DNA of 64,000 nt from Bryum argenteum. Its lineage: Eukaryota; Streptophyta; Bryopsida; Bryales; Bryaceae. A program made the position numbers and the translations under genes. Of this stretch, positions 54,256-64,000 are shown one piece after another. The notes under the pieces were generated by a model that worked only from the letters and a program-made list of their open reading frames with translations, was not told the origin of the DNA and ran no database searches. Location: NCBI GenBank assembly GCA_037043015.1, contig CM073323.1:2852001-2916000 (forward strand), written 5' to 3'. Each line of letters starts with the position of its first letter. Within the stretch, counting starts at the first letter, position 1.

Positions 54256-55380
54256 ATGGCTAGTACAGCTAGCAATGTTTTTAGAAATTTGCAAAGTACA
54301 ACACAATCAAGAGAATCAAGACAACCTAAATACTCAAAATTCTCGCAACAAGAGCTAGGATCGTGCAAACCCTTCTTGACTCCGAAGTGTAATGTCGTCT
54401 TGTTTATTGTAATGGGGATATTTTGTATTTTGATAGGAGTTTACACATTATTTGCTTCATTATCGGTTGTGGAGCTTGTGGAGAGGTATGACAACTTTTG
54501 TATCATGAAATATGCGAAGCCTTCGGCTCCTTTAACGACAAATGATGAAAAGTCCGCACATATGCAAGATGATAGAAAGCAAAAAAATTGTACAATTACT
54601 ATGGATGTAGTGAAACATATGAAACAACCTATTTATGTTTATTATCAACTAGGAAATTATTTTCAAAACCACCGAAGATATGTGAAGAGCAAGAGTGAAA
54701 GACAACTTCGAGGTGTAGCGGCCTCTAGTTCCGAGCTAAATGATTGTAAACCTGAAGATATGGTAAATGGGAAAATCATTATACCTTGTGGTTTAATTGC
54801 ATGGAGTCTCTTCAATGATACTTTTCAATTTTCATCGAATGGTTTTGCAAATGAGCACGGGAATGTTTTTGTCAACACGTCATTAATTTCATGGAAGAGT
54901 GACCGCGAAGAGAGATTCAACAACACCGTGTTCCCGGTAAATTTTGTCAACAACAATAGGTCATCTCTTGCAAATTCTTCTCAGATTGGAGGAGGTTGGC
55001 TAAACGAAAGTTTGCCTCTTAACAAAAATGAAAATCTTATGGTGTGGATGCGTACAGCTGCACTTCCAACATTTCGAAAGATCTATGGTAGAATTGAAAC
55101 GGACTTATCGGCCGGAACAACATTGACAATTAATATTGATAATTTGTACAACACGTATGGATTTGGTGGGAGTAAAAAACTCGTGTTATCTACAGCAAGC
55201 TGGATTGGTGGTAAAAATAACTTCTTGGGATTGTCATATATCATCGTGGGTTGCATTTCTATTTGTATAGGGTTGATGTTTTTGTATGTACATTGGAAGT
55301 ATCCAAGGCCTTTAGGAGATAGATCTTATCTTTCTTGGGTGAAAAAACAAAGTGCAACAACATCTACAATAACAAGTTGA
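54256..55380 (+). CDS. ALIS: ALA-interacting subunit (LEM3/CDC50 family), intronless
   Basis: A single exon encodes 374 residues. Family features in order: a cytosolic N-terminus (SKFSQQELGSCKPFLTPK); a first membrane span (VVLFIVMGIFCILIGVYTLF, about 47-66); a large glycosylatable loop with Cys pairs; YVYYQLGNYFQNHRRYVKS; the CKPEDMVNGKIIIPCGLIAW region; WMRTAALPTFRKIYGRI; and a second span (SYIIVGCISICIGLMFLYVH) before a short tail. CDC50 proteins are beta subunits of P4-ATPase lipid flippases, needed for their ER exit and activity. The length fits the family. Angiosperm ALIS genes have introns, so an intronless AT-rich copy suggests a retrogene; no poly(A) tail or target duplication remains. 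Codon use is far more AT-rich than in the neighbouring LUX and L7/L12 genes. The ATG is the first in the frame. Confidence 0.92.
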   Translation: MASTASNVFRNLQSTTQSRESRQPKYSKFSQQELGSCKPFLTPKCNVVLFIVMGIFCILIGVYTLFASLSVVELVERYDNFCIMKYAKPSAPLTTNDEKSAHMQDDRKQKNCTITMDVVKHMKQPIYVYYQLGNYFQNHRRYVKSKSERQLRGVAASSSELNDCKPEDMVNGKIIIPCGLIAWSLFNDTFQFSSNGFANEHGNVFVNTSLISWKSDREERFNNTVFPVNFVNNNRSSLANSSQIGGGWLNESLPLNKNENLMVWMRTAALPTFRKIYGRIETDLSAGTTLTINIDNLYNTYGFGGSKKLVLSTASWIGGKNNFLGLSYIIVGCISICIGLMFLYVHWKYPRPLGDRSYLSWVKKQSATTSTITS

Positions 55381-57710
55381 TATTTGAAGACCATATAAGC
55401 GAATTTTTTCAACATCATCAAATAATTTGATGATGGAAAGAAAACCATTGAACCACAACGAATCATGTGATTTAAAGTAATGTTGATTCATGAAAATGTT
55501 AATTTGAAAATTCAATATTGAGACAATCATTCAAGATATTAAAAATTCAACTTCAATATTATTCCAAGAAAGGAAACTCATAGAAAACACACTCGACAAA
55601 AAACTTAATATTGTGAAATCTTAGGTACGTATTTTTTCAATATCAATACAAATGCTTGAGTACTAGAAGCTAATATATTAGAATTTTGAGTTTTTTTTGC
55701 TATTTTCATATTTTTCATATATGAAAAATCTAAATAGAAGTACATTTGGAGTTAAGCTTTTGTATTCTATCAGCAAATAATTAGTATAAATATTATCTGT
55801 ATTAATTGAGTACTCATTTGTCTATGAAAATCACCATGAATTACCAAAAATGATTGGATTTACTTTGTCCAATTGATATGGAGCTTTTAGAAAGTGCGTC
55901 TTAAAATACCATTAGGACTTGTACATTAATATCAATCTTAAAATACATCAATATTAATCCTGAAAATTTTGTGAGATGAAACCAAATCTGGGTGATTTTT
56001 AGAGAGAATATATATTGTATCATGGTTAGGACAACCAAAGGAAAACCAAGTAAAAAAATACTCAGCACTTTGACTACTCATCTCATCAATTTTCAAGTGT
56101 TCATAATAAATGGTGTTACTACTTTAGATAAAATACAAGAATACCTCATTTGACAAGAATTGAACAATGTTACATCATAGATCAACACATAAATTTTTAT
56201 TATTTGTTTTTGGTACTTTTGGTAAATCTTCAACAATAAAATAATCTTTTCGCATGTGTAAGTTGTTGCACAAAAAGAATCCATATGAGTATAATGTAGT
56301 TGAATTTTCACCTTCATTTGTGTGGCAGATAAAGCTTGGAGTAACTCGATGAAGAGGGTTGTAAGATTTTGGAAGTATCAACAATAAAAGTAAATACATG
56401 AAGATATCATGCATCTATTTCAGATCAATCTTTATCATATCTTTATTCTTATAAAGAAAGAAGGAGAAAAGCCACCCGTTTGAACCATGTAATAAGTTAA
56501 TTTCAAAAACTTTGTATTTTTTACTATACAAGGATGCTAGTAAAATACAAGAGAATTTTATATTCGTTTTACAATGAAACTTACATAGTCATTCTACATG
56601 CACTATTGCACATGTGGTTCAGGTATAGGGGGCGAGTAGACCCCAAGTGACAATTTAACCCAAGCTTGGGTCTTAATTGCCACTTGGAATCTACTCGTCT
56701 CGTATAATCAGACCACATATGCTCTCCGTATGTGTTAATGTGTTTGTACATATGAGTTTTTTAGAACCAAATAAGAATTTGTTTACAAATTTTTCCAAAA
56801 ATATAATTAACATGTGATTAGTCTAGCTACATTGACTATAGAGTGTTACCTTAAATTGTTTGCTACAACTATACCTTGTAAAATGCTTTTGACTATTGAA
56901 GATAATATCCATCCTTCAGAAAATTATATTCCACCTTGCATAGATTACCATGACCATACACGACTTAAAAATTGCTAAAACAATATTTAGGTAGAATTTG
57001 ATGTCTATTCATAATTAATTCTGAATCATATTATGAGGCCAACAATGGATTTAAGATGCAATTATGTTAAGGATAATTAGCTCAAAATTCAAGCAACACC
57101 AAGTATCATTTAACAGGGTATAGGGTAATTCACTCAATTGTATAATTCTTATCAGAAGAGGGGTAAATCCAACCTCTTCACTAGAATACGGTTGTCGGTA
57201 AATCCAACCTCTTCATTAGAATATTGGTTGTCGATACTTTAGGATTTTATATTCTTTTGCTTCATATATTTTACTCAACTTATTTTTGAAGCTCCCATAA
57301 TATGAAATTCAAGATTACGACTATCATAATTTACTTTGCACAATCCTAGAGCTCATAACTTCTTGACTTGACAACTACACTCCAACTTATGATACCAACG
57401 GAATACCCCAAATTTCATTCCCGGAACAAGCCATGACTTTAAAGATAACTCCAAGGAATGCATTACATATAGAGTCAAATCGATTGTGCCGCAACTTTTC
57501 ACTTTTTAAGGTATTTCAAAAGAGACTGCAAAACCACACAAAGACAATGACAATGTACTCAGGTGCCGAAAGACATCTACGGATGTAGATGGATGAAAAA
57601 AACCTCATCCAACCCTCGTCACCAAACCTAGAAGATTACCGAATCGATTGTCACAGTTCTAGACAAAACGGACCTGGCGGCTGAAGAGAACTACACCCCC
57701 TTCACAATCA
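55381..57710. other. AT-rich intergenic region between CDC50 and L7/L12 copy 2
   Basis: No gene. The long hairpin at 56608-56722 is the only structure noticed, apart from a short direct repeat (GGTAAATCCAACCTCTTCA..AGAATA at about 57165 and 57198). Confidence 0.5.
56608..56722. repeat. Long near-perfect inverted repeat (hairpin)
   Basis: Two arms of about 57 bases meet at the palindrome ACCCAAGCTTGGGT (centre 56664/56665). Paired blocks are GCACATGTGGT with ACCACATATGC, CGAGTAGA..CCAAGTG with CACTTGG..TCTACTCG, and CAATTTAACCC with GGGTCTTAATTG. About 45 of 57 positions pair. There is essentially no loop. It may be a foldback MITE or a small-RNA-producing hairpin; the sequence does not decide which. 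Confidence 0.8.
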
Positions 57711-57726
57711 GGGTTTAGGGTTTAGG
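57711..57726 (+). promoter_or_regulatory. Telo-box-like element upstream of L7/L12 copy 2
   Basis: GGGTTTAGGGTTTAGG is the complement of tandem telomere-type heptamers, about 177 bases before the start codon, nearly the same distance as in copy 1. Conservation between the two otherwise diverged upstream regions supports a regulatory role typical of ribosomal protein genes. Confidence 0.7.
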
Positions 57727-57902
57727 AAAGCACCCAGTTTGACGAGGAATTTCTGAATTCCAGTGCAGGAGGGACCGACAGGATTCCTGCATTCGGCACC
57801 ACGATCAATACGATGCACTGAGCTTCAGAGAAGGCTGCATTTGCAACTAGTTGTCCGAGGAGGTCATTTCCGGCCGAGGGAGGATTTTGAATCAGCTGTG
57901 CA

Positions 57903-58472
57903 ATGAATCAGCTGTGGTCGTGTTCGGCCAGGTCGTCGTTGCTTCGATCGATTCGGCGGATCGCAGTCACCTCGTCGCAAAATGGTCCATCCAGGTTGTT
58001 CGCCAGTGCGGCGGCAGCCAGGGAGTCCGACGATGAGACTGAGGCCAGGACGCCGCCCTCGGAGAAGGTGCAGAGGCTAGCGGAAGACATCTCCACACTC
58101 ACGCTGCTGGAGGTCACGGATCTCTCCACGTTGTTGCGTCAGAAATTAGGGTTGCCGGCAGGGATGGGCATGATGCCCATGGGAGGGATGATGATGCCGG
58201 GAGCGCAGGGCGGAGGTGGCGCGGCGGCGCCGGCGGCCGAGGAGGCGAAGGTGGAGAAGACGGCTTTTGATGTGAAGCTCGAGAAATTCGACGCTGGGTC
58301 GAAGATCAAGATCATCAAGGAGGTGCGCACTTTCACGGCGTTGGGGCTGAAGGAGGCCAAGGAGCTGGTGGAGAAGGCGCCCGTGGTGTTGAAGTCGGGA
58401 GTGGCCAAGGAAGAGGCGGAACAGATCATCGAGAAGTTGAAATCCGTCGGGGCCACAGCTCTGATGGAATGA
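57903..58472 (+). CDS. MRPL12: Mitochondrial large-subunit ribosomal protein L7/L12 (bL12m), copy 2
   Basis: A single exon encodes 189 residues, nearly identical to copy 1 from the hinge onward and with small differences in the presequence (AVTSSQNG versus AFTGANG) and around residue 45. It has the same domains: Arg/Ser presequence starting [13 protein letters not shown], dimerisation helix ([19 protein letters not shown]), Gly/Met hinge and the factor-binding domain ([20 protein letters not shown]). It is in the opposite orientation to copy 1, about 13.7 kb away, and the similarity continues about 330 bases past the stop codon. Both copies keep intact frames, so both are probably functional. 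Confidence 0.95.
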   Translation: MNQLWSCSARSSLLRSIRRIAVTSSQNGPSRLFASAAAARESDDETEARTPPSEKVQRLAEDISTLTLLEVTDLSTLLRQKLGLPAGMGMMPMGGMMMPGAQGGGGAAAPAAEEAKVEKTAFDVKLEKFDAGSKIKIIKEVRTFTALGLKEAKELVEKAPVVLKSGVAKEEAEQIIEKLKSVGATALME

Positions 58473-58830
58473 GGAGCTAGCTCCGAGGTTTTTTCATCGA
58501 TCTCCCCCAATTGCCAGCCACGATGTGGACATTCTTTTGATAAGACCTCCTCTGGCATGCCTCACCAGAACAGCCTCCAACACAGAGAATGGTCGGCAAG
58601 CTTACAAAGGAGCTGCCTGTACTGGAAGGGGCTTTGCTAGTGAATTAGGTCAGCATGTGTTGTACCTGTTTATCAAGGGCTGTGACAGACTCTTCCAAAC
58701 TTATTTCTCATCTTAGATCACGTGCTGGGCATAGTCGTAGTTCACTTTGATACTCAACAGGAGTGTGTTATATGATTCTTTGCTAGGAGCCAAGGATCGT
58801 ATTGAGGATGTAAGCATGTAAAGCCCAAGC
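58473..58830 (+). repeat. Duplicated 3' flank of L7/L12 copy 2
   Basis: Matches the minus strand of about 43280-43627: CGATGTGGACATTCTTTTGA, CCTCTGGCATGCCTCACCAG, GAGAATGGTCGGCAAGCTTA, GTGAATTAGGTCA and GGAGCCAAGGATC appear in the same order. This shows a DNA-level segmental duplication that includes the 3' UTR. Confidence 0.85.
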
Positions 58831-59189
58831 CTGATAATGTCGAACACGCGCAAGGTAGATTGTCACAATGTGGCTACATTCATGGCTATATCATGCCTCT
58901 CACTTGTATGACGTTTGTGCACCTGATGTTGCATAATTCTGGTGTTGGTGGATCGAGGCTGAATAGCTTCTGCAGCGGGGTGCACGGAAGCGGAAGAACG
59001 CACTTTTATTTCATTATCAGCAGTGTACTGCAATTTTGCGGTATGGAGGGTAGTTTCCCCTTAGTTTTTGCCAATCAAACTTGTCGCTAAGTCTAGTCTA
59101 TTACTAACTCTCTTCCTCGTGCAAGTTGGGTGGTATAAAAAGATCACAATACATTAGACTTGAGTACTCCTCGTTCACCATGCCATAGC
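58831..59189. other. Intergenic region
   Basis: No feature recognised; it contains the presumed 3' UTR of the minus-strand RING gene that ends at 59190. Confidence 0.4.
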
Positions 59190-59789
59190 CTACTGTTGAT
59201 CCTGTCGTTCTATCTGCTGTTGATCATGTGACTCTAACTGCTGCTGAGCCTGTGAGTCGAATTCCTCTTGAATCAGTGAATCCAATGGCGTTTGCAATCG
59301 CAACCCTTCAAGACGATGATGCATTCTGATACATTTTCGGGCTAAGAGCGTGTTCTTTTGTTGAAAGCGCATGATCAATGCATTCAGCCGAGCCAATTTG
59401 TCGTACGCTTCATCTCTTGCTCTAATATGGTTCATAATCCCCTCTCGTACTGCCAAACAGACCGCCTTCCATTCAGGAGTTTTTCCTGGCAGGTCCAGGC
59501 CATCGAAGTCAATGTCGTGCACGAAAAATAATGGACTGGAGGGGCGAGGTGGGACGATGGTGCTACTGGAAGCTCGTCCATCGCCGTCGCTTGATCCTGC
59601 AGCGTCAAGAGGGAGAATGTTGCAGTCCACTTTCAGGACGTTACTGCAAACTGGGCACGGCTTTGGTCCCGATTCTAGCCACCTGTAAATACATGGCCAA
59701 CAGTGCACGTGACCGCAGACCGTTGCAACTGGATCGGTAGGAAACTCCAGGCAGATCTGACACTGAAATTCCTCTGAGATGATGGACAT
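59190..59789 (-). CDS. RING-type (C3HC4) protein 2 with conserved tail
   Basis: A single exon encodes 199 residues from the ATG at 59789. The RING occupies residues 9-48: CQICLEFPTDPVATVCGHVH, CWPCIYRWL, CPVC. After a linker comes PPRPSSPLFFV and a helical, Arg/Gln-rich region (AVREGIMNHIRARDEAYDKL and onward) likely to form a coiled coil, then a Gln-rich end (DSQAQQQLESHDQQQIERQD). It is predicted to be a ubiquitin ligase by its RING; no membrane segment is seen. A paralogue with the same layout lies at 62441. A TATA-like word sits about 60 bases upstream on the minus strand. Confidence 0.88.
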   Translation of the reverse strand: MSIISEEFQCQICLEFPTDPVATVCGHVHCWPCIYRWLESGPKPCPVCSNVLKVDCNILPLDAAGSSDGDGRASSSTIVPPRPSSPLFFVHDIDFDGLDLPGKTPEWKAVCLAVREGIMNHIRARDEAYDKLARLNALIMRFQQKNTLLARKCIRMHHRLEGLRLQTPLDSLIQEEFDSQAQQQLESHDQQQIERQDQQ

Positions 59790-59842
59790 CGGGAACGATC
59801 GAGCTTCCTTATCTGCTGATGCTTAGATTGTTGTAGAACGCG

Positions 59843-59856
59843 GTATCTATATACAT
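59843..59856 (-). promoter_or_regulatory. TATA-box candidate for RING gene 2
   Basis: On the minus strand the sequence reads GATGTATATAGATACC, containing TATATAGA about 60 bases before the ATG, a plausible core promoter with a short leader. Confidence 0.5.
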
Positions 59857-61639
59857 CTGCTGAACGGCGCTTCCTCTTCTTACAGTTTAAGAACATGCTA
59901 TACAATGGAAGTCCTACCGGAAACGCTTGAGTGATTCCATGCCCTCATCATGCTCCGCTCACAGATGATGTCGAAACAGAGAATCTGATGAGTCTGATAA
60001 GCTCAGCGGTAATGAAATGAATGAGGTGCCCAACTCTTGAAAGGCATAACTCCTTGATGTCATACCTCTAGCAGTACCATGCATGAGTACTCCCATACGA
60101 GAACAATCAGACACTCACACAACTTCCAATAATATACTTGCATTATACGTAAACACCTTACAACGTACTAATGCTCACACAGACTCAACTCTAGCAGTGT
60201 ACGCTCTGATGCAAGAGAGCTACACACACCTCTGGCTACGATAACACAGACACAGCTCATACTACACAGATGAGAGAGATAAGAGCGCCTAGTTATCATG
60301 ATCTTGCTTCTTGGCTAAAGCGACGCTTCAGCTACCTCTACTAAGCGGGAATCTAGAACCGTAAACTAATTCAAATATATTCAGTGGTGAACACTGTATA
60401 CTACGTATGATCTACGTGTATACTACAACACTCCTGGTAGTGAAGGCCATGCATTCCAGTTTAGCCATAATTCTGGGAGTGAGCAACCTCGAGCGACTCC
60501 ATTTCAACCCTCCCTGGAACGAGTGGCGGGACCCTGGGTTCCATATTCCACTTTCATCGCTATCAGAAGGGTTTAAAAAAATGATCATTGAGATTCAATG
60601 ATATAAATAGTTATTTTTCTCATAGTGTTGATGAAGTGGTGCAACATAATTTTGAAGTTGCTCTTGGGAATTTCTGAGACCATGGTGCCTGTCATATGAT
60701 TCATTTGTTGAAAATGGGAGTTTTGGGGTGATAAATTTATAATAAAATATTGTTGATCATATGTGAATTTTGAATTATTCTTCACATGCCATTTTTATCT
60801 TCAAAGAGGGGGCCTTTGAAGTTGAATTTCAGCACACCTCCATGTGAAAATTGAAGCATTTCTTTAGGTTTCATAGGTTGCATGAGGGTAAAAATTTGCC
60901 TAGACATGTTCCTAATTCACTTAGGAACAAGAATTTGAAGAGCCACGGTTCAAATTTACTCTTAAAATTGGTTTTTTGGGCTTACAAAACACTTCATCTT
61001 GCATCGAAAGAGAGTGGGTTTGAGGAGTTTTGGAGATTAATGCAAGGTGAAATTAATAGACTTTGACTCATTTTTGTAGATTAATCTTAGATCATTCTGA
61101 ATGTCAGAAGCGACTTTTTGGATGATTGCAACAACTTTGAAGTGCTATAACTTCTTCATTAGGACTCCATCTTGGATGAAATTACTTGGGTTGAGTCCCA
61201 AAACAAGTCTAGTTTGTGTGTTTAAAATTTTAGACTCGTGAAGTGACGTATGAATTAATGTCAACCATTTTAGTGACGGTAGCTTCTGTTTTTGGGATTC
61301 AAACATGGGACATGTTCATCATTGTGATGCAATTATGGAAAATCAAGAAGATTTTTTGATATTTTTTTCTAATATTATCATGAACTTAAGAAAATTTTGT
61401 GATCCAAATATTTGTGGTGTTGAATCTGCAAAGATGTTTCTTTTCTTGAAAAAGGTAATAAATGGATGATTTTTGAAGAGCTAAATCTCCACGGTTGGAT
61501 TTTGACTTTAATTTTTGGGATTAATTGCAATTAGATTCTAGATTTAGTGCTAGAAACCTTGAAAAAAATTGAAGATGTAATGAAGATGAGGCATAGATTT
61601 GAGTGCTAAGGGTTGAGTTTTGGACTAATTTTCCTTTGT

Positions 61640-61822
61640 AAAATCTTAGCGGTCAAAGATAAATATTTCTTAACAAAAATTGCTTTTTTGAGTGCCCGTT
61701 CACAAACATTTGCCCTTTGATGTCAAAATTTGACAAAACCCACTATTTTTTATTTCTTCATTTTAAGCACCCCGAAACGCATAATTTTACCGGAATAATG
61801 TAACTTTTAACGGAATTGAGTT
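61640..61822. mobile_element. Remnant of the TIR element family
   Basis: It ends CTTTTAACGGAATTGAG, the same terminus as the elements at 7540 and 53180, and its interior (AAATATTTCTTAAC, CCCTTTGATGTCAAAA, ACCCCGAAACGCA) matches 14180-14310. The other end is not found. Confidence 0.5.
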
Positions 61823-61833
61823 CTCAACAAACA

Positions 61834-61881
61834 ACACCCTATATTATAGGGCAAACTACACCCTATATTATAGGGCAAACC
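61834..61881. repeat. 24-bp tandem repeat of a near-palindrome, two units
   Basis: ACACCCTATATTATAGGGCAAAC occurs twice in a row (61834 and 61858). Each unit contains CCCTATATTATAGGG, which is nearly self-complementary. Confidence 0.9.
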
Positions 61882-62198
61882 TCTAAATATCTCACTTTTC
61901 ACTCCACAAGCGCAAGGAGAATTTTTGCAAATCCAATATTTGATATGTTTCATGTACATTCACTATGCATACTTATTCACTACTCCATGAGCAAAGTTTG
62001 TGAGAGCTTGATAAATATCCTACCCATTTACATAATACTTGAAGGCTTCCCCGACTTTCCAAGAAAACGATGAACTTGCCATGCCTTCACGAAACCCTCA
62101 AGGCATGGCAGCACACACCCCACATAAAAATACCGACTATTAAGGCTATGACCAACTCTTGCTAAATAACTTACTATCGAGGCTTACATCATGAATTC

Positions 62199-62206
62199 TT
62201 TATAAG
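62199..62206 (+). promoter_or_regulatory. TATA-box candidate for RING gene 3
   Basis: TTTATAAG occurs about 235 bases before the ATG at 62441. The context is reasonable but the distance implies a leader of about 200 bases; assignment is tentative. Confidence 0.35.
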
Positions 62207-62440
62207 CCGTAGCAAGCCCTCACTCACTTCATTAATCAATTGTCTTTGCTTTTCGACCTATTTCAGTCTGTAGTTCTCGGTTCTTGTGGTAGAGCAATCA
62301 TAGAACTATGGACACTGTCTCAAGCATTCTATATTCCCCGGACGGACGTTCTAGGTGTAGTGTAAGTTGCATGATCTGCAAGTAGAGAATCTAGATATAG
62401 ACATATTGCAGGACGGCAAACGCATCATCAGCCCATAGAT

Positions 62441-62968
62441 ATGGATTCAAGCTTGTCCCCGAACTCTGCGATGAACGAAAAGCAAGACCATGTGATTGAG
62501 TGCCACATTTGCATGGAGCTTCCGACTGATCCAGTAGCAACCTCATGTGGTCACGTCTTCTGTTGGCCATGTATTTATAAGTGGCTTGAGGGCGGAGAGA
62601 AACCATGTCCAGTTTGCAGAGTCGTTTCCAAGGGCACCAGCACCCTTCTTCCTCTTCATGGGCCAACAGAAGTCGATCATGGCACTGCCGACATCCCTCC
62701 GCGCCCGCCCAATCCAGTACTGTTCGTTCCCTCCATCCAGCAGGTTAAAACCATCTTGGACGGGAGCGGACATGGTTACACTGCAGATTGTGTGGAGGTG
62801 GCCAAAGCTGTTGCGTTCCTGGAAACAAGTCGACGGCGGGATAATTTGAGAAGAAGAAACGAACAGTTGGAGTGGATGAGACTCAGCTTGCTAGGACGCA
62901 TTCTTCGGATCAAACGGGACGCCCGATACGTCACTGAACGATTTATAAAGCAGGGGCTAGCTGGGTAG
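62441..62968 (+). CDS. RING-type (C3HC4) protein 3 with conserved tail
   Basis: A single exon encodes 175 residues. The RING spans about residues 21-59: CHICMELPTDPVATSCGHVF, CWPCIYKWL, CPVC, very close to RING protein 2 (LPTDPVAT, CGHV, CWPCIY). The tail has PPRPPNPVLFVPSI, then HGYTADCVEVAKAVAFLETS and a basic helical segment. RING proteins of this kind transfer ubiquitin from E2 enzymes. No membrane anchor. A RING-less relative of its tail follows at 63085, about 115 bases downstream, so this locus has undergone tandem duplication. Confidence 0.88.
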   Translation: MDSSLSPNSAMNEKQDHVIECHICMELPTDPVATSCGHVFCWPCIYKWLEGGEKPCPVCRVVSKGTSTLLPLHGPTEVDHGTADIPPRPPNPVLFVPSIQQVKTILDGSGHGYTADCVEVAKAVAFLETSRRRDNLRRRNEQLEWMRLSLLGRILRIKRDARYVTERFIKQGLAG

Positions 62969-63084
62969 ACCGTTTAGAATCAGTTGATATTCGATAGCTT
63001 TTCTGTTGATTTCCGTCGGACAAAAGATCTTCATGCAATGAATTTCAGTAAATAGAGTTAGTTAGTAGTTAGTCAGTTTGCAAA

Positions 63085-63594
63085 TTGGTGCTCAAGAAAA
63101 CCAGCCGCGTTGTTCTTCCTCTCCATGGCACTAGGCCAACCAATGGCGTTTGCGATACCCTACTGCGCCCGCTGAATCCAAGCTTACTAGAGCCCTCCAC
63201 TGAGCAGTGCAGAGCCATCGTGAATGGGACCAATCATGGTTACACTCAAGATTGTGAGGCGGTGGTGAGAGCCGTTATTGCTTACCACATATCAGCCCAA
63301 CTGAGCGAGTTGCAAAAGAAGAAGGCTCAGTCGGCACGAAAGAACTCTCAGTTGATGCAGAGGTGAAATGTGATGCTTGAATCCATCGCTACTATTCGAC
63401 AGCAACCGGATCAAGCACATGAAGAACTTGAGAAGATGCTGAGTGATGTCGATATATGCGAGTTGTGTTTACATAACCGCAGTTCGGGCAAAAACTATAA
63501 AGGTGACACCTCCTCATTGGCCGAGGGAACTGTGGTTATTTCACATAACGTCGCCTCTGCTGGCGTTATGGTCTTCGACATTTTGCGCCATTGA
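63085..63594 (+). pseudogene. RING-less tandem paralogue of RING protein 3
   Basis: The frame encodes VVLPLHGTRPTNG, LLRPLNPSLLEPS and NHGYTQDCEAVVRAVIAY, clearly matching the tail of RING protein 3 (LLPLHGPTEVDHG, PPRPPNPVLFVPS, GHGYTADCVEVAKAVAF), but no RING precedes it and there is no in-frame ATG at the beginning. A single TGA at 63364-63366 interrupts it; the same frame then stays open to 63594 and continues with a helical region (QPDQAHEELEKMLSDVD). Most likely a decayed tandem copy that lost its RING-coding part, with one stop. Whether it is transcribed cannot be seen. Confidence 0.7.
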
Positions 63595-63656
63595 TCTCGG
63601 AGATCAACGGTCTTCATTTGTCGTTATGTAAGATGGAAGGGGGAGGGGGTTTTTAT

Positions 63657-63659
<3 letters not shown>

Positions 63660-63696
<37 letters not shown>
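63660..63696. repeat. Poly(T) tract, 37 bases, in a T-rich tail of the window
   Basis: Thirty-seven consecutive T, followed by further T8-T9 runs up to about 63845. The last 150 bases show no recognised feature. Confidence 0.9.
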
Positions 63697-64000
63697 CTAC
63701 GGGCAATTAGTAAGGGATAAATGACTTTGTTTCAATTTTTTTTTGGGGAGGATGACAATTGAGTTATTCCCAAGTTTATGCAATTTTTAAATTTTTTTTT
63801 GAGAGTAAATGATTTTTTTTTGGATATTTGAATTTTTTTTTTTAATATGTGGGGAGGGATAAATTTGTTTTCCTTAAAAGTTTTGAACTGTAGTTATGCT
63901 AGGTAACTCAAAAGGAGCCCTTGGTTATGGAAAATATCTAGTGGGGCACCTCCCTCGCCACTCCCACGGCTCGGAAGGATGGCCCACTCGTTCTTTTCCA

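Larger units (their letters stand above)
59906..62190. other. Intergenic region between RING genes 2 and 3
   Basis: 59.9-60.6 kb has no feature. 60.6-61.6 kb is AT-rich and shares words with the dispersed repeat families (61500-61640 with 47290-47450). 61640-61830 is a remnant related to the TIR family ending TTTTAACGGAATTGAG. 61834-61881 is a tandem repeat. Confidence 0.45.

Overview
This window looks like nuclear DNA of a land plant. It carries a plastid-targeted plastocyanin, an evening-complex GARP factor of the LUX type, a plant-type inositol polyphosphate 5-phosphatase, a plant rhomboid, an ALA-interacting (CDC50) subunit, a nuclear-encoded mitochondrial L7/L12 protein, GT-AG introns and plant-type MITEs and SINEs. 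Intergenic DNA is long and AT-rich while introns are mostly short (83 to 600 bp). I lean towards a seed-free plant (bryophyte, lycophyte or fern), but the sequence alone does not prove this.

Layout. 1-7.2 kb: no intact gene; a Harbinger-like MITE, a SINE remnant, and a degenerate repeated array of pieces of a single-pass membrane protein gene. 7.5-10.7 kb: a TIR element, a full SINE with a 15-bp target duplication, and dispersed repeat. 10.7-12.9 kb: a seven-exon DUF1997 gene, followed by tRNA-Ser(GCU) and a pyrimidine-rich minisatellite. 14.5-16.6 kb: F-box fragment, tandem duplications and an intronless plastocyanin gene. 17-29 kb: AT-rich repeat desert. 29.1-33.7 kb: a roughly 2-kb direct duplication of the upstream and leader region of the next gene. 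34.6-37.9 kb: eleven-exon inositol polyphosphate 5-phosphatase. 39.7-42.6 kb: five-exon rhomboid on the minus strand. 43.6-44.2 kb: mitochondrial L7/L12 copy 1. 44.5-48.5 kb: truncated SINE, LTR-like pieces and a GC-rich block. 49.5-51.6 kb: a RING gene convergent with the LUX-like gene. 52-57.7 kb: MITE-like elements, an intronless CDC50 gene and a long near-perfect hairpin. 57.9-58.5 kb: L7/L12 copy 2, inverted relative to copy 1. 59-63.6 kb: a cluster of RING genes and a RING-less paralogue. The last 300 bases are T-rich.

The genes do not form one pathway. They are mixed housekeeping and signalling loci: photosynthetic electron transport, phosphoinositide turnover, circadian transcription, intramembrane proteolysis, lipid flippase assembly, mitochondrial translation and ubiquitination. 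The most unusual content lies in local duplications: the L7/L12 pair, the RING cluster with its shared uncharacterised tail, the duplicated 5-phosphatase promoter, and a SINE family with a CTAT-type tail represented by full, diverged and 5'-truncated copies. Splice sites, frames and repeat boundaries were read by eye; no alignment or database search was run.
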